A stretch of DNA of 64,000 nt, taken from NCBI GenBank assembly GCA_963678135.1, contig OY782667.1, positions 1,240,001-1,304,000 on the forward strand, in the 5' to 3' direction. Made by a program: the position numbers and the translations under genes. Each line of letters opens with the position of its first letter. The first letter of the stretch is position 1. The stretch comes from JAHJKV01 sp963678135 (lineage in GTDB: Bacteria > Desulfobacterota > Desulfovibrionia > Desulfovibrionales > Desulfovibrionaceae). Shown in pieces: positions 1 through 9,486 of this stretch. The notes beneath the pieces are model-generated. The model was given only the letters and a program-made list of their open reading frames with translations, was not told the DNA's origin and made no database searches.

Positions 1-2602
1 AAATTTGGGCTTGCTTCCCGGAGAGTGTGTTGTAGTAGAAGATGCCATTTCAGGTGTTCAGGCCGGACGTGCTGGTAATTTTGGCTTAATCTTAGGCCTT
101 GCACGAGAAGTCTCAGGCCAAGCATTGCTCCAACATGGTGCGGACATTGTTGTGACTGATTTAGGGGAAATAAGCGTTGCACAAGTGAAGGAATGGTTTG
201 CCACAGGTCTTGAGCGCGATGCTTGGACTTTTGGGTACACAGGATTTGAACCTGAAAATGAAAAATTGCGTGAAACATTAACGACGGTGGGCAACGGCTA
301 TCTTGGTGTACGTGGAGCACTAGAAACGGAACGAGCCGGAACGCTGAGCTATCCCGGAACATATTTAGCCGGTATTTTTAATAAAACCCCAACTCGTTTA
401 CATGGGCGAGATATTTATAATAATGATCTTGTCAATTGTCCTAATTGGCTTTTGCTGGAATTGCGTATTGGTAAAGGAGCCTTTGTTAGTCCTTTTTCCA
501 TGAATATTTTATCATATCGCCATGAATTATGTATGAAAAATGGCAGTATGCACAGAGATATGGTGGTGCAAGATCAGTTGGGACGTATTGTACGGATCCA
601 TTCTGTTCGTTTTGCTTCAATGGCTCATCCACATCTTTTGGCTTTGCGTTTTAGCATAGAGCCAGTGAATTTTTCTGCACCTCTTACCCTCCGTTCTTGT
701 ATTGACGGAAATATTACAAATGATGGTGTGCCACGCTACCGCGCTTTGAATCAGCAGCATTTGGAATTTGTCGATGCTGGAAAATTTACAGCCGGAGTGT
801 TCTTACATGTCCAAACTACTTCTTCTCAATACCAAATAGTGATGGCAGCGCGAAACAAGATTTTAGCCAAGGGCAAAGAAGTCCACATTGAAAAAACTGT
901 GCTTCAAGACAAGGCTTTGATTGCGGAAGAATTTATTCTTCCAGGATTGCAAGGGGTTGAATATACTTTGGAAAAAACAGTTTGCGTGCACACTTCAAGA
1001 GATACACAACACACGCAAGAAGAGGCCTGCAAGGGACTGCTCAGCGCAGGAACTTGGAGGCAACTATTCCAAGCGCACACACGAGCTTGGAGAAAATTAT
1101 GGCAGCGTGCGGACATCACGATACAGGGAGATAGGTTAGTACAGCAAACCGCGCGTTTGCATAGCTATCATTTGCTGATTACGGCTTCTGTGCATAATGC
1201 TTTTTTAGATGTGGGGATGCCAGCGCGCGGTCTTTCAGGCGAAGCGTACCGTGGGCATATTTTTTGGGATGAGGTCTACATCTTGCCGTTTTATGACTTG
1301 CGTTTGCCAGAGGTTTCTCAAGCTCTTTTAGCCTATCGCTATAATCGTTTAGAAGGAGCGCGAGAATATGCACAAGAACATGGGTACCTCGGTGCTATGT
1401 ACCCTTGGCAGACGGCAGATGGGGGAGAGGAAGAAACACAAGAGGTTCATTATAATCCAAAGGATGACACATGGGGGCCTGACCTTTCACGGCGTCAAAG
1501 GCATGTGTCCATTGCTGTGTTTTATAATGTCTGGCGATATATCAAAGTAAGCTGTGATGATACATTCTTAAAAAATCAGGGCGCAGAGCTTATGCTTTCT
1601 ATTGCACAGTTTTGGGCTTCTATTGCTCAAAAAGATCAGTGCGATGCTAAATATCATATAGAGGGCGTCATGGGCCCTGATGAATTCCATGAACGAGCAT
1701 ATGGCTCGGTAAAGGATGGGGTACGCGATAATGCGTATACCAATGTCATGGTTTCTTGGCTGCTTAAAAAAACTTTGGAGCTTTTACAATTACTGCCAGT
1801 AAAAACTCGAAACGCGCTTCAGCAAAAACTTGCCTTAAAGCAAAGTGATTTTGAACATTGGGCAGAGGTGGCTTCTCATTTGAATATTGGTGTACGCGAT
1901 GGAATTATTGAACAGTTTGAGGGGTATTTTGATCTTCAAGAATTGGACTGGGAAGCCTACCGCAAAAAGTACGGGGATATTCATCGTTTGGATCGTATTC
2001 TTAAAGCAGAAGGAGACAGCCCTGATAAATATAAGCTTGCCAAGCAGGCAGATACTTTGATGGCTTTTTATTTACTGCATCCTGAGCAGGTAAAAGAAGT
2101 TTTAGCTGACCTGAATATTGATGTTGGGGATGCAGCCCGGTTTCTTAAACGAAATTACGAATATTATGAAGCGAGAACTTCGCATGGTTCAACCTTATCA
2201 AAAGTTGTTCATGCGGTTATTTCCGCACATTTTGGTGACGAGCAAACCGCGTGGCAATGGTTTATGGAAGCATTGCTCAGTGATATTCATGATACGCAAG
2301 GTGGCACAACGCCTGAAGGTATCCATACTGGAGTAATGGCCGGAACGCTTGATATTATTACTAAATATTTTGCAGGAATAGATAGCAGTGGAGAATGCTT
2401 GGCTATTGATCCGCACTTGCCTTCGCATTTTGTAAGGCTCAAGATGCCACTGCGCTTTAGGCGTGTGAATTATTTGCTTGAGCTGACTGCTCAGGAACTT
2501 TGTATTAAAGTATTTGGTGCAAAAAAAGCGGTTACGATAATGGTTCAGGGGCAGTTAGTGAAGCTCAAAATGGGCGAGCAAAAGCGTATAGCTTGGCGAT
2601 AG
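1..2602 (+). CDS. HAD (beta-phosphoglucomutase-like) / glycoside hydrolase 65 fusion, 5' truncated
   Basis: The reading frame is open to the left edge, so the start lies outside the window. Counting from the TTG at position 5, residues 6-20 carry the HAD motif VVVEDAISGVQAG, the end of a beta-phosphoglucomutase-type domain. From about residue 70 the protein is a full-length GH65 disaccharide phosphorylase. GPDEFHE (residues 557-563) is the family's general-acid region, and SHGSTLS near residue 722 matches the phosphate-binding loop. GH65 enzymes split maltose-, trehalose- or kojibiose-type disaccharides with phosphate to glucose and beta-glucose 1-phosphate, which beta-phosphoglucomutase turns into glucose 6-phosphate. 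The fusion would channel both steps. The exact disaccharide cannot be read from sequence. GH65 assignment is firm; the HAD part is seen only as its C-terminal end. Confidence 0.9.
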   Translation, partial: NLGLLPGECVVVEDAISGVQAGRAGNFGLILGLAREVSGQALLQHGADIVVTDLGEISVAQVKEWFATGLERDAWTFGYTGFEPENEKLRETLTTVGNGYLGVRGALETERAGTLSYPGTYLAGIFNKTPTRLHGRDIYNNDLVNCPNWLLLELRIGKGAFVSPFSMNILSYRHELCMKNGSMHRDMVVQDQLGRIVRIHSVRFASMAHPHLLALRFSIEPVNFSAPLTLRSCIDGNITNDGVPRYRALNQQHLEFVDAGKFTAGVFLHVQTTSSQYQIVMAARNKILAKGKEVHIEKTVLQDKALIAEEFILPGLQGVEYTLEKTVCVHTSRDTQHTQEEACKGLLSAGTWRQLFQAHTRAWRKLWQRADITIQGDRLVQQTARLHSYHLLITASVHNAFLDVGMPARGLSGEAYRGHIFWDEVYILPFYDLRLPEVSQALLAYRYNRLEGAREYAQEHGYLGAMYPWQTADGGEEETQEVHYNPKDDTWGPDLSRRQRHVSIAVFYNVWRYIKVSCDDTFLKNQGAELMLSIAQFWASIAQKDQCDAKYHIEGVMGPDEFHERAYGSVKDGVRDNAYTNVMVSWLLKKTLELLQLLPVKTRNALQQKLALKQSDFEHWAEVASHLNIGVRDGIIEQFEGYFDLQELDWEAYRKKYGDIHRLDRILKAEGDSPDKYKLAKQADTLMAFYLLHPEQVKEVLADLNIDVGDAARFLKRNYEYYEARTSHGSTLSKVVHAVISAHFGDEQTAWQWFMEALLSDIHDTQGGTTPEGIHTGVMAGTLDIITKYFAGIDSSGECLAIDPHLPSHFVRLKMPLRFRRVNYLLELTAQELCIKVFGAKKAVTIMVQGQLVKLKMGEQKRIAWR

Positions 2603-2657
2603 CTGGCTGGTTTTTGGGAATGTACGATAACAAGGTCTGTTGAAAAAGGAGTAGGCT

Positions 2658-3386
2658 ATGCCTCCAAAAGATATGCGTGTTGAATTATTAGCACAGACAC
2701 CGGATGCTCTTTCATTGATTTATGCTGCGTTTCGGCAGTGCTACCATGTAGGATATGTCGGTGATATGTGGGAAAAACTTCTAAGCGGTGATATTGCAAA
2801 GGAAAAGCAAGCTGAGTTTGTACAGCAGACACTCATGTCCGGACATGATTCCCCTGTCGAGCATGTCAATTTTACCTTTGCGATTGAAGGTATTTCCCGA
2901 GCCTGTTCTCACCAATTAGTGCGACATCGCATTGCTTCCTATTCTCAGCAAAGTCAGCGTTATGTAACGGATACAATGGATTATATTATACCTCCGGCCA
3001 TTGCCGGCATTCCTGAAGCAAAAGCGCGTTTTGAAGCATTTATGCTGGAAGTGAGCAATGCGTATGGGGACTTAAAATCAATACTCACGCAGCATGGCAG
3101 GGCAAGCAAAGCCAATGAAGATGCTCGTTTTGTTTTACCACAAGCTGCGGAAACCAAAATTGTGCTTACAATGAATGTTCGTAGTTTGCTGCATTTCTTT
3201 AATCTACGTTGCTGTTTACGAGCTCAGTGGGAAATCCGAATGCTGGCGAATGCAATGCTTGATTTATGCAAAAACGCAGTGCCTTCTCTTTTTCTTTCAG
3301 CTGGAGCAGCCTGTGAATCTCTCTCTTATTGCCCAGAATCGCCAAAATTTAGCTGTGGTAAATATCCTACACGAGAGCAAGCATAA
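2658..3386 (+). CDS. thyX: FAD-dependent thymidylate synthase ThyX
   Basis: ThyX makes dTMP from dUMP using methylenetetrahydrofolate and FAD with NADPH. The 242-residue protein carries the ThyX signature at residues 89-101 (RHRIASYSQQSQR), which binds dUMP and FAD. Length is normal for the family. The ATG start has AAAGGAG about six bases upstream; a second in-frame ATG at residue 6 lacks that spacing. It stands 55 bp after the GH65 gene and is transcribed the same way. Whether thyA also exists elsewhere cannot be told from this window. Confidence 0.95.
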   Translation: MPPKDMRVELLAQTPDALSLIYAAFRQCYHVGYVGDMWEKLLSGDIAKEKQAEFVQQTLMSGHDSPVEHVNFTFAIEGISRACSHQLVRHRIASYSQQSQRYVTDTMDYIIPPAIAGIPEAKARFEAFMLEVSNAYGDLKSILTQHGRASKANEDARFVLPQAAETKIVLTMNVRSLLHFFNLRCCLRAQWEIRMLANAMLDLCKNAVPSLFLSAGAACESLSYCPESPKFSCGKYPTREQA

Positions 3387-3970
3387 AATTATTTTGCCTC
3401 TTGAACAGGAAAAACGCATTTTTTAACTGCTTAGAATCCTTTGTTTTACCTTTGTCAATACTTTTTAAGACTATAAATTACAGCATGTTACAGTTTTGAG
3501 TTTGAGCAAGAGAACCTATCAATCTAAAATTATAGCTTTTGTTTTGAGGCCACTACCCATCATTTTTCTGTATTTTTTATTTTATTTGACTTTGAATCTA
3601 AGTAAAAGTGTGTTTAATAAGGTACTTACGCATTATTTTTTCTTTTCTTTTGAAAAAGAAAAAGGAATCTATTGTTCGTATGGAGTCTGTTTATGAAATC
3701 AATAAAAAAACTAAAATTCCGTAAAATGGAAATATTAAAAGAAAGCGTCTGTGGAAAAAATAGGGTGACTGTGTAAAACTGCCCTTGAGAGCTCAAGAAA
3801 ATCCTGCATACGAAGGGGCTTGGAGTAGTCTTTGCCTTATCTACCGAGAATTTTTGTATTTTTATTTTTGTTTTGTTGTTTCAAACGCTTATACTGTCGA
3901 TAAGCAAGGGATGCCTTTTTTGTTTTTGCTTATCCTTCGGTTTGTGTTTTTTGAATAGCACTTTATATTC
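3387..3970. other. AT-rich non-coding region upstream of dnaA, candidate replication origin
   Basis: These 584 bp hold no convincing gene. The stretch 3540-3720 is very AT-rich. DnaA-box-like words (consensus TTATCCACA) occur at 3750-3758 (TGTGGAAAA, reverse, one mismatch), 3770-3778 (TGTGTAAAA, reverse, two mismatches), 3837-3845 (TTATCTACC, two mismatches) and 3895-3903 (TGTCGATAA, reverse, one mismatch). Together with the adjacent dnaA this is compatible with an oriC, but no perfect box is present, so the call is tentative. Confidence 0.35.
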
Positions 3971-5362
3971 ATGCCCATGAGTCAGGACGTTTGGCATACA
4001 ATCTTTACATTTTTAGTAGAACAATATCCTTGGGAAAAGGCTGTATGGCTTGATTCTTTGCAAGCACAATATGCTGGTGGGCAGCTTCGCTTATATGCTC
4101 CGAATAATTTTGTTGCAGACCTCATTCGGCGCAGTAAGATGAATATAATCAAAGAAGCTGCAGCAAAGACTTTGGGCCAGGTACCTGAGATTGTTATTGA
4201 GATCAAAGAGCGTAAGCTTGATATTGTACAAAAACCGGCCTGCCACACAATGCCAATGCAACAGCAAGTTGTTTCCGTGGAAGTACAGCAAACAGCACAA
4301 CCGCGATTACCAGGCGTCACTTTAGTTCCATTAAGTTTGACCGCAGGGCGATTTCGATTTCAAAATTTTGTCGTTGGTAAATTCAATAGAGTGGCACAAG
4401 CTGCAGCCATGGGGCTTTGTGAAACTGGCATACAGGATAATCGCTTATTTATTTCTTCAGGAACTGGACTTGGCAAAACGCATTTATCCTGTGCTGTTGG
4501 ATACCGACTTTTTAATCAATGCAATAAGCAAAATCCATATATAGTATGTATGACTGGCCAACGCTTTGCTCAGTATTATGGCACTGCTGTACGAGAAAAA
4601 TGGGTAGGGCAATTCAAAAATGAATTGCTACAAAAAGTGGATATTTTAATTTTAGAAGATATGCATGCCTTTACTGGCAAGGCCACCATGCAAGGCGAGC
4701 TCATAGGGCTTTTAGATGCTTTGCAAGAGCGTGGGGGCAAAACCGTGCTTACCAGTGCTTGCAGACCAAGTGAATTAAGCAATCTTGACGATCAGTTGGT
4801 TTCTCGTTTTTGCTCAGGGCTTGTAACTCCTATTGATTTTCCGGATTTTGAAGATCGGCGTTGTCTTGTGGAAAGAAGTGCTCAAATTCAAGGAGTGGAG
4901 ATTCCTCTTCCTGTCACTGAATTGCTGGCCGATAAAGTCACAAATGATATTAGAAAATTACACGCTTGCTTAAATAATCTCATAGAATGTGCAAGGTTTT
5001 TGAAAAATAAAATTACTGTCAGCTTAGCGCAAGAAACTTTGAAAAACTTCATAAACTCTGAAGTTCATCTTGATCGGGAAAATATTCTTTCTTTTGTTTG
5101 TTCTGCCTATGGGCTTTCACGGCAAGAACTTCGCTCCAAAAGTCGTAAAGCTCAAAATGTGCTTGCGCGAAATATTGCTTTTTTTCTTTTGCGTGAACAT
5201 ACAGAAATGTCTTCTACGGCCATAGGGCGAGAGTTTAATCGTCAGCATTCCACGGTATTAAATGGAATTGCCAAAGTGGAACGTGAATTAAAAGCCCAGA
5301 CTGCTTCAGGGCGTGCCATGGAAAATGTTATTCAAAGGCTTTGTTCACAGCCGGCTTTTTGA
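3971..5362 (+). CDS. dnaA: Chromosomal replication initiator DnaA
   Basis: DnaA is the AAA+ ATPase that opens the replication origin. The 463-residue protein has an N-terminal DnaA domain I, a short Gln-rich linker (about residues 95-115), QNFVVGK at the start of the AAA+ domain, a Walker A GTGLGKT (164-170), a Walker-B-like LILEDMHAF where most DnaAs have IDDIQF, a box VII SRF, and the domain IV DNA-binding signature RQHSTVLNGIAKVE near residue 425. The sequence is divergent in several places but all domains are present. No clear Shine-Dalgarno precedes either ATG (3971 or 3977). dnaN and gyrB are not next to it. Its last 18 bp overlap the 3' end of the convergent tsaB. A paralogous DnaA elsewhere is possible. 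Confidence 0.9.
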   Translation: MPMSQDVWHTIFTFLVEQYPWEKAVWLDSLQAQYAGGQLRLYAPNNFVADLIRRSKMNIIKEAAAKTLGQVPEIVIEIKERKLDIVQKPACHTMPMQQQVVSVEVQQTAQPRLPGVTLVPLSLTAGRFRFQNFVVGKFNRVAQAAAMGLCETGIQDNRLFISSGTGLGKTHLSCAVGYRLFNQCNKQNPYIVCMTGQRFAQYYGTAVREKWVGQFKNELLQKVDILILEDMHAFTGKATMQGELIGLLDALQERGGKTVLTSACRPSELSNLDDQLVSRFCSGLVTPIDFPDFEDRRCLVERSAQIQGVEIPLPVTELLADKVTNDIRKLHACLNNLIECARFLKNKITVSLAQETLKNFINSEVHLDRENILSFVCSAYGLSRQELRSKSRKAQNVLARNIAFFLLREHTEMSSTAIGREFNRQHSTVLNGIAKVERELKAQTASGRAMENVIQRLCSQPAF

Positions 5363-6181
5363 TTTTGTACAGTGAGGAGCTGTGTCTTGGGCGAGAAGTT
5401 TTTTGCTGCATTCCAATTGCTGCTTTGCCTCTTGCAAAGTAAGCCCTCTTTGGTGAGCAATAGTTTCTAAATTGTCTTCAGCATCTGTTTTGCGACCATA
5501 ATTTGGTTCAGGAAATTCAAGGCTATATGAACTCAGGCGTGCTGCCTGCAAGAGTATTTCAGGGGAAGGAAAGTTCCACTGCTTGCCAAGTAGGGCAAAG
5601 CCCTTTGCCGTAAGGGGAGAAAAAATATCGGTATTTTTGTGCAAACCGCTACCAACTAAAAATGCTGTTTGCTGTGTGTTTTGAATCAATTCGCTTGCTT
5701 CTTGGCTTGTTACATATTGCAGGGGGATGTCCTGATTTGCTGTGTGTGAAAAACTTTGAATATACACATGATCTCTGCGTGCATAGCTTAAAACCACAAC
5801 GGGTTCGCTACACAGAGCCAAAGGTCCGGCAGCAAGCAAGGGGAGTAGATCAAGCCCTGTGAGAAGCGCAGGATGAGGAAGCCCTACAGCCAAACCTGCC
5901 ATGGCTGAAAGGGCAAGGCGAATCCCGGTAAAACTGCCCGGCCCGCGCACGCAGGCAATTGCAACCAGCTCTGTGATTAAACGCTCTTGTTCCAAGAACA
6001 TTTGCTGCACGTTCGGTAGCAAAAAATTGGCACTACGCCGAGGGACATTCAGCTCCCTTGAAGCCAGCAGGCTGTAGTCAGTATCTGTGCTTTCCCCTAA
6101 GACCAGCTGTAAGCGTTCCTCACAATTATTGAGGACAAGGATGAGACCATTAGGCAGTGGTAAAGAGTCGGTAAATGTCAT
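5345..6181 (-). CDS. tsaB: tRNA threonylcarbamoyladenosine biosynthesis protein TsaB
   Basis: TsaB is the ASKHA-fold partner of TsaD in making t6A at position 37 of ANN-decoding tRNAs. The diagnostic stretch CVRGPGSFTGIRLALSAMAG is clear at about residues 77-96, and the 278-residue length fits TsaB proteins with a C-terminal extension. It is the last gene of the leftward cdsA-dxr-rseP-tsaB operon; its start lies 32 bp inside the end of rseP, which points to translational coupling. The 3' end runs 18 bp into convergent dnaA, leaving no room for an intrinsic terminator. Confidence 0.9.
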   Translation of the reverse strand: MTFTDSLPLPNGLILVLNNCEERLQLVLGESTDTDYSLLASRELNVPRRSANFLLPNVQQMFLEQERLITELVAIACVRGPGSFTGIRLALSAMAGLAVGLPHPALLTGLDLLPLLAAGPLALCSEPVVVLSYARRDHVYIQSFSHTANQDIPLQYVTSQEASELIQNTQQTAFLVGSGLHKNTDIFSPLTAKGFALLGKQWNFPSPEILLQAARLSSYSLEFPEPNYGRKTDAEDNLETIAHQRGLTLQEAKQQLECSKKLLAQDTAPHCTKSKSRL

Positions 6182-7223
6182 TGTAAAAAGCCAAAAGCAT
6201 CAGGCTCATGAGTATGGCCATGCCAAAATAGCCAGCCATGCGCTGTATTTTTTCATTCACTGGTTTTCGGGTCAAGGCTTCAAAAGCGAAAAAGATGATA
6301 TGCCCTCCATCAAGTACTGGAATGGGCAATAGATTAAGGACACCAAGGTTAATAGAAATAAATGCAGCTAAGAAAATGACAGAGATTAAACCATTTTTAG
6401 CCCTTGAACCTACTTCTTGCACGATCATAATCGGGCCACCAATGGCTTTTGGTGAAACCGTGCCACTAACGATTAAGGCCATGCTTTGAATTGTTTGCAC
6501 AATGGCATCTGTACATTTGTCTAATGCTGCATCTGCACCAAAAGAAAGTCCAAGGTCTTGCTCAATTAAAGCAGGCTGAAAGGCAATCCCTACTTTAGGT
6601 TTTGGGATCAGTTCTCCATACTTATCTTCTTCTGAAAGAAAAGCTGGAGTGATCTTTTTTTCTATAATGGAATTTCCGCGCCGGATTTGGAAAACAAGCG
6701 GATCATCTTGGGCAAAAAGAATAGTCATTTGTATTGTTTCTGGCGTGTATGAAAGGTCGCCATCTATTTTGGTGATAATATCGCCTGCTCGTAAATCCGC
6801 ATACATAGCTGGTGAGTTTGGAACCACCTTGTGTATTGTATATTCATAAATCGGAACATACCCCAGTTGGAGAAAAATCACCCAGTAAAGTAGCCATGCA
6901 AGTATAAAATTAAAGACTGGACCAGCCAATACAACCAATAGTTTTTGCAGAGGAGGTCTTGTTATAAAATGCGTTTCTTGTGGCCAGTCAGTGTCTTTAT
7001 CAGGGTCTTGTGACTCTCCTACGAGGCTTACATAGCCACCCAAGGGAATGGCGGAAATTTTATATTGTGTCCGTTTATGGCTTATTCCCCATAATTGAGG
7101 GCCAAAACCCAAGGAAAAAGTTTTTACCCCAATGCCTTGGACTCGTGCCATAAGGAAATGTCCAAGTTCATGGAAAAAAATTAATCCGCCAAGTACTAAA
7201 ACAACCGCGAGTGTACCGGTCAT
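6150..7223 (-). CDS. rseP: RIP metalloprotease RseP (site-2 protease)
   Basis: This membrane zinc protease cleaves membrane proteins such as anti-sigma factors within the bilayer. The zinc motif HELGH is near the N-terminus inside the first membrane segment, followed by FSLGFGPQLWG; one PDZ domain lies mid-protein (around VVPNSPAMYADLRAGDIITKID) and the third metal ligand is in NLLPIPVLDGG. A start at 7223 gives 357 residues and overlaps the dxr stop as ATGA, with GGAAT upstream; an alternative start nine codons upstream lies within dxr. Single-PDZ forms are common outside the gamma-proteobacteria. Gene order with dxr and cdsA is the usual one. Confidence 0.93.
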   Translation of the reverse strand: MTGTLAVVLVLGGLIFFHELGHFLMARVQGIGVKTFSLGFGPQLWGISHKRTQYKISAIPLGGYVSLVGESQDPDKDTDWPQETHFITRPPLQKLLVVLAGPVFNFILAWLLYWVIFLQLGYVPIYEYTIHKVVPNSPAMYADLRAGDIITKIDGDLSYTPETIQMTILFAQDDPLVFQIRRGNSIIEKKITPAFLSEEDKYGELIPKPKVGIAFQPALIEQDLGLSFGADAALDKCTDAIVQTIQSMALIVSGTVSPKAIGGPIMIVQEVGSRAKNGLISVIFLAAFISINLGVLNLLPIPVLDGGHIIFFAFEALTRKPVNEKIQRMAGYFGMAILMSLMLLAFYNDIYRLFTTA

Positions 7224-8440
7224 CCATATATTCCTTTTTGTTTTGCCCAAGCCAGAGCCTTGCTTCGGCTATGTGCATCTAAATTCAAGGCTACTTCAGG
7301 TGAAGAAATATCCTCGGCCTGATGTTGTTCCAGCATTGTTTGAAGCATGTTTGGAATGTCCATAAAGTGCAATTGTTTGTTCAAAAAAAGGTCTACTGCT
7401 ACTTCATTACAGGCATTAAGCACTATGGGGTAGCTTATTCCTGCTGCATAGGCCTCTTTTGCTAAACCTAGGCAAGGAAATGTTTCCATATCCGGCTGTT
7501 CAAAACTGAGAGTTTGGGTCTGAGCAAGAGAGAGTTTTTCAAGCCCGGTTTCAACTCGTTCAGGATAGCATAGACAATGTGCAATGGGAATACGCATATT
7601 AGGGACTCCAAGATGCGCGATTTGTGAACCATCCTTATATTCAACCAAAGAGTGCACAATGGATTGAGGGTGTACGACAACCTCGACCCTATCTACAGGA
7701 AGGCCATACAGATGGCAGGCTTCTATTATTTCAAGCCCCTTATTCATCAAAGTAGCAGAGTCAACAGAAATTTTAGCTCCCATGCTCCAGTTAGGATGAT
7801 TTAAGGCTTGCTCACGAGTAACTTGAGAAAGAAATTGTTTATCTTTGCCCCTGAACGGGCCACCAGACGCTGTGAGAATGAGTTTGTGGATGTGTTGGTT
7901 TGAATGCCCACTCAGAGCTTGGAAAAGTGCATTGTGTTCTGAGTCTACCGGAAGGATTACAGCTTGGGATTGTTTGCAAGCCTTGCGAATGAAGCTGCCT
8001 CCGATGACAAGAGATTCTTTATTGGCAAGAGCTACGAGTTTTCCTGCCTGCACTGCTGCCAAAGTGGGAAGAAAACCAGCTGCACCAACAATGGCTGAAA
8101 GCACAGTATCAACTTCTGGCAGTGCTGCGAGTTCTTGATAGCCCTTAGCACCGCTTACTATGTTTGGGGTATAGTTTGCAGGGAGCAAGGAACGTAAGGT
8201 AGCTGCGGCTTGTTCATGCAGTACAGCAAGGAATTTTGGCCGAAAATGTGTAGCTTGCTGCGCCAATACTTTGATATTTTGTCCACCAGTAAGGGCAATG
8301 ACCTGAAATTTTTCAGGGTGCATTGCTACAATTTTTAAGGCTGAAGTGCCAATAGAACCTGTGGAGCCTAGAATGCTGAGCTTGCGTGGGAATGAAGGTA
8401 AAGAAGCTATTTCCGGCCAAGTAGAGATGTAGCGAAGCAT
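7220..8440 (-). CDS. dxr: 1-deoxy-D-xylulose 5-phosphate reductoisomerase
   Basis: Dxr converts deoxyxylulose 5-phosphate to methylerythritol 4-phosphate with NADPH, the committed step of the non-mevalonate isoprenoid pathway. The N-terminal ILGSTGSIGTSALKI is the NADPH-binding loop; LANKESLVIGG and PVDSEHNALFQ are conserved substrate/metal regions, and SASLMNKG-like SATLMNKGLEIIEA is also present. I chose the ATG at 8440 (406 residues); an in-frame TTG lies four codons upstream at 8452. It sits between cdsA and rseP and overlaps rseP by four bases. Confidence 0.95.
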   Translation of the reverse strand: MLRYISTWPEIASLPSFPRKLSILGSTGSIGTSALKIVAMHPEKFQVIALTGGQNIKVLAQQATHFRPKFLAVLHEQAAATLRSLLPANYTPNIVSGAKGYQELAALPEVDTVLSAIVGAAGFLPTLAAVQAGKLVALANKESLVIGGSFIRKACKQSQAVILPVDSEHNALFQALSGHSNQHIHKLILTASGGPFRGKDKQFLSQVTREQALNHPNWSMGAKISVDSATLMNKGLEIIEACHLYGLPVDRVEVVVHPQSIVHSLVEYKDGSQIAHLGVPNMRIPIAHCLCYPERVETGLEKLSLAQTQTLSFEQPDMETFPCLGLAKEAYAAGISYPIVLNACNEVAVDLFLNKQLHFMDIPNMLQTMLEQHQAEDISSPEVALNLDAHSRSKALAWAKQKGIYG

Positions 8441-8464
8441 TGTATTTCTCAAAATTTTTATAGC

Positions 8465-9316
8465 CTATGGGGTGAACAGGGGAGATAATATCGGGTAAAA
8501 GCAGGGAGAGGGAATAAGTTTTGGGAAAAGAGTGACCCAAAAAATATATACAGGGAGCGCAAAGAGTAAGGAGTCAACCCTATCCAGAAAGCCACCGTGT
8601 CCGGGTAAGAATGAACTTGAATCTTTCGTTTTTTGTTTTCTCTTAAGCGCGGACTCAAAAAAATCTCCAAATTGCGCTGCGATATTGAGCGCGACGCCTA
8701 AGAAACAATATGCCCACCATGGAGCATGACCGAATAAATATCCTATAATACTTGTCGTGAGCACACATCCACCCAGTGAAGCTATGCTGCCAACCCAAGA
8801 TTTTTTTGGGCTGATTTGTGGCCAAATTTTTGTTTTGCCCCACGCTGTCCCGCAATAAAAAGCAGTCGTGTCCGAGGCAATGACTGCCAGTAAAATGAGT
8901 ATACATTCCGTAGAGTTCATGCTGAGGAAAAAGTGAAGAGAAAGCGGAATATACAGTAGTCCGGCGGTAAAAATAAAGCTGTCTTGCAATGAGGCAGCAT
9001 CGCCCTTGGCACTGTAATTTTTAAGGAATACAAGATTACTTAGCCAGAGGCTCGTTAAAATAAGGAGCAGGCTCCAGATAAAATTTTGCATGACCAACGC
9101 CCAAAATAGGAGAGCTGTGAGAACAAGGAAAAATATTTTGATATAGGCCTGATTTTTGCCTGGCCAAAACAGATTGTACAATTCAAGCAAGCTAAGTTCA
9201 CAAACAAGTAACAGGACTGCCAGCATGAAATATCCACCCAGCACAAGGGCACTGAGCAAAATCACAAGTAAAATACTTCCGGTGGCAAGACGTTTTGAAT
9301 GTGAACTGAGAGGCAT
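8465..9316 (-). CDS. cdsA: Phosphatidate cytidylyltransferase CdsA
   Basis: CdsA makes CDP-diacylglycerol from phosphatidate and CTP, the branch point of phospholipid synthesis. The 283-residue protein has several hydrophobic membrane segments and the full C-terminal family signature SALKRKQKTKDSSSFLPGHG followed by GFLDRVDS (about residues 225-252). It is the first gene of the leftward operon with dxr, rseP and tsaB. In related genomes uppS normally precedes it; here uppS is about 13 kb away on the other strand. Confidence 0.93.
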   Translation of the reverse strand: MPLSSHSKRLATGSILLVILLSALVLGGYFMLAVLLLVCELSLLELYNLFWPGKNQAYIKIFFLVLTALLFWALVMQNFIWSLLLILTSLWLSNLVFLKNYSAKGDAASLQDSFIFTAGLLYIPLSLHFFLSMNSTECILILLAVIASDTTAFYCGTAWGKTKIWPQISPKKSWVGSIASLGGCVLTTSIIGYLFGHAPWWAYCFLGVALNIAAQFGDFFESALKRKQKTKDSSSFLPGHGGFLDRVDSLLFALPVYIFWVTLFPKLIPSPCFYPILSPLFTP

Positions 9317-9486
9317 CTAATCTCCTCAAAAAAATAAACCCTATTTCTCGTTGATGTAGACGATTCTCAGTTTCTGGGCAAGTTTTGTAAGATGAACAAA
9401 AAAATGAGTTGTTTGAGCTTGTGGTCGCTCAATTTTTGAAAACGCTGAAACTTGCGAAGGGAAGCACATCATGCTAGATCATTGCC

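Noticed and set aside
3496..3696. 66-codon hydrophobic frame upstream of dnaA
   Set aside because: TTG start, low-complexity AT-rich composition and no recognisable family; more likely non-coding DNA.
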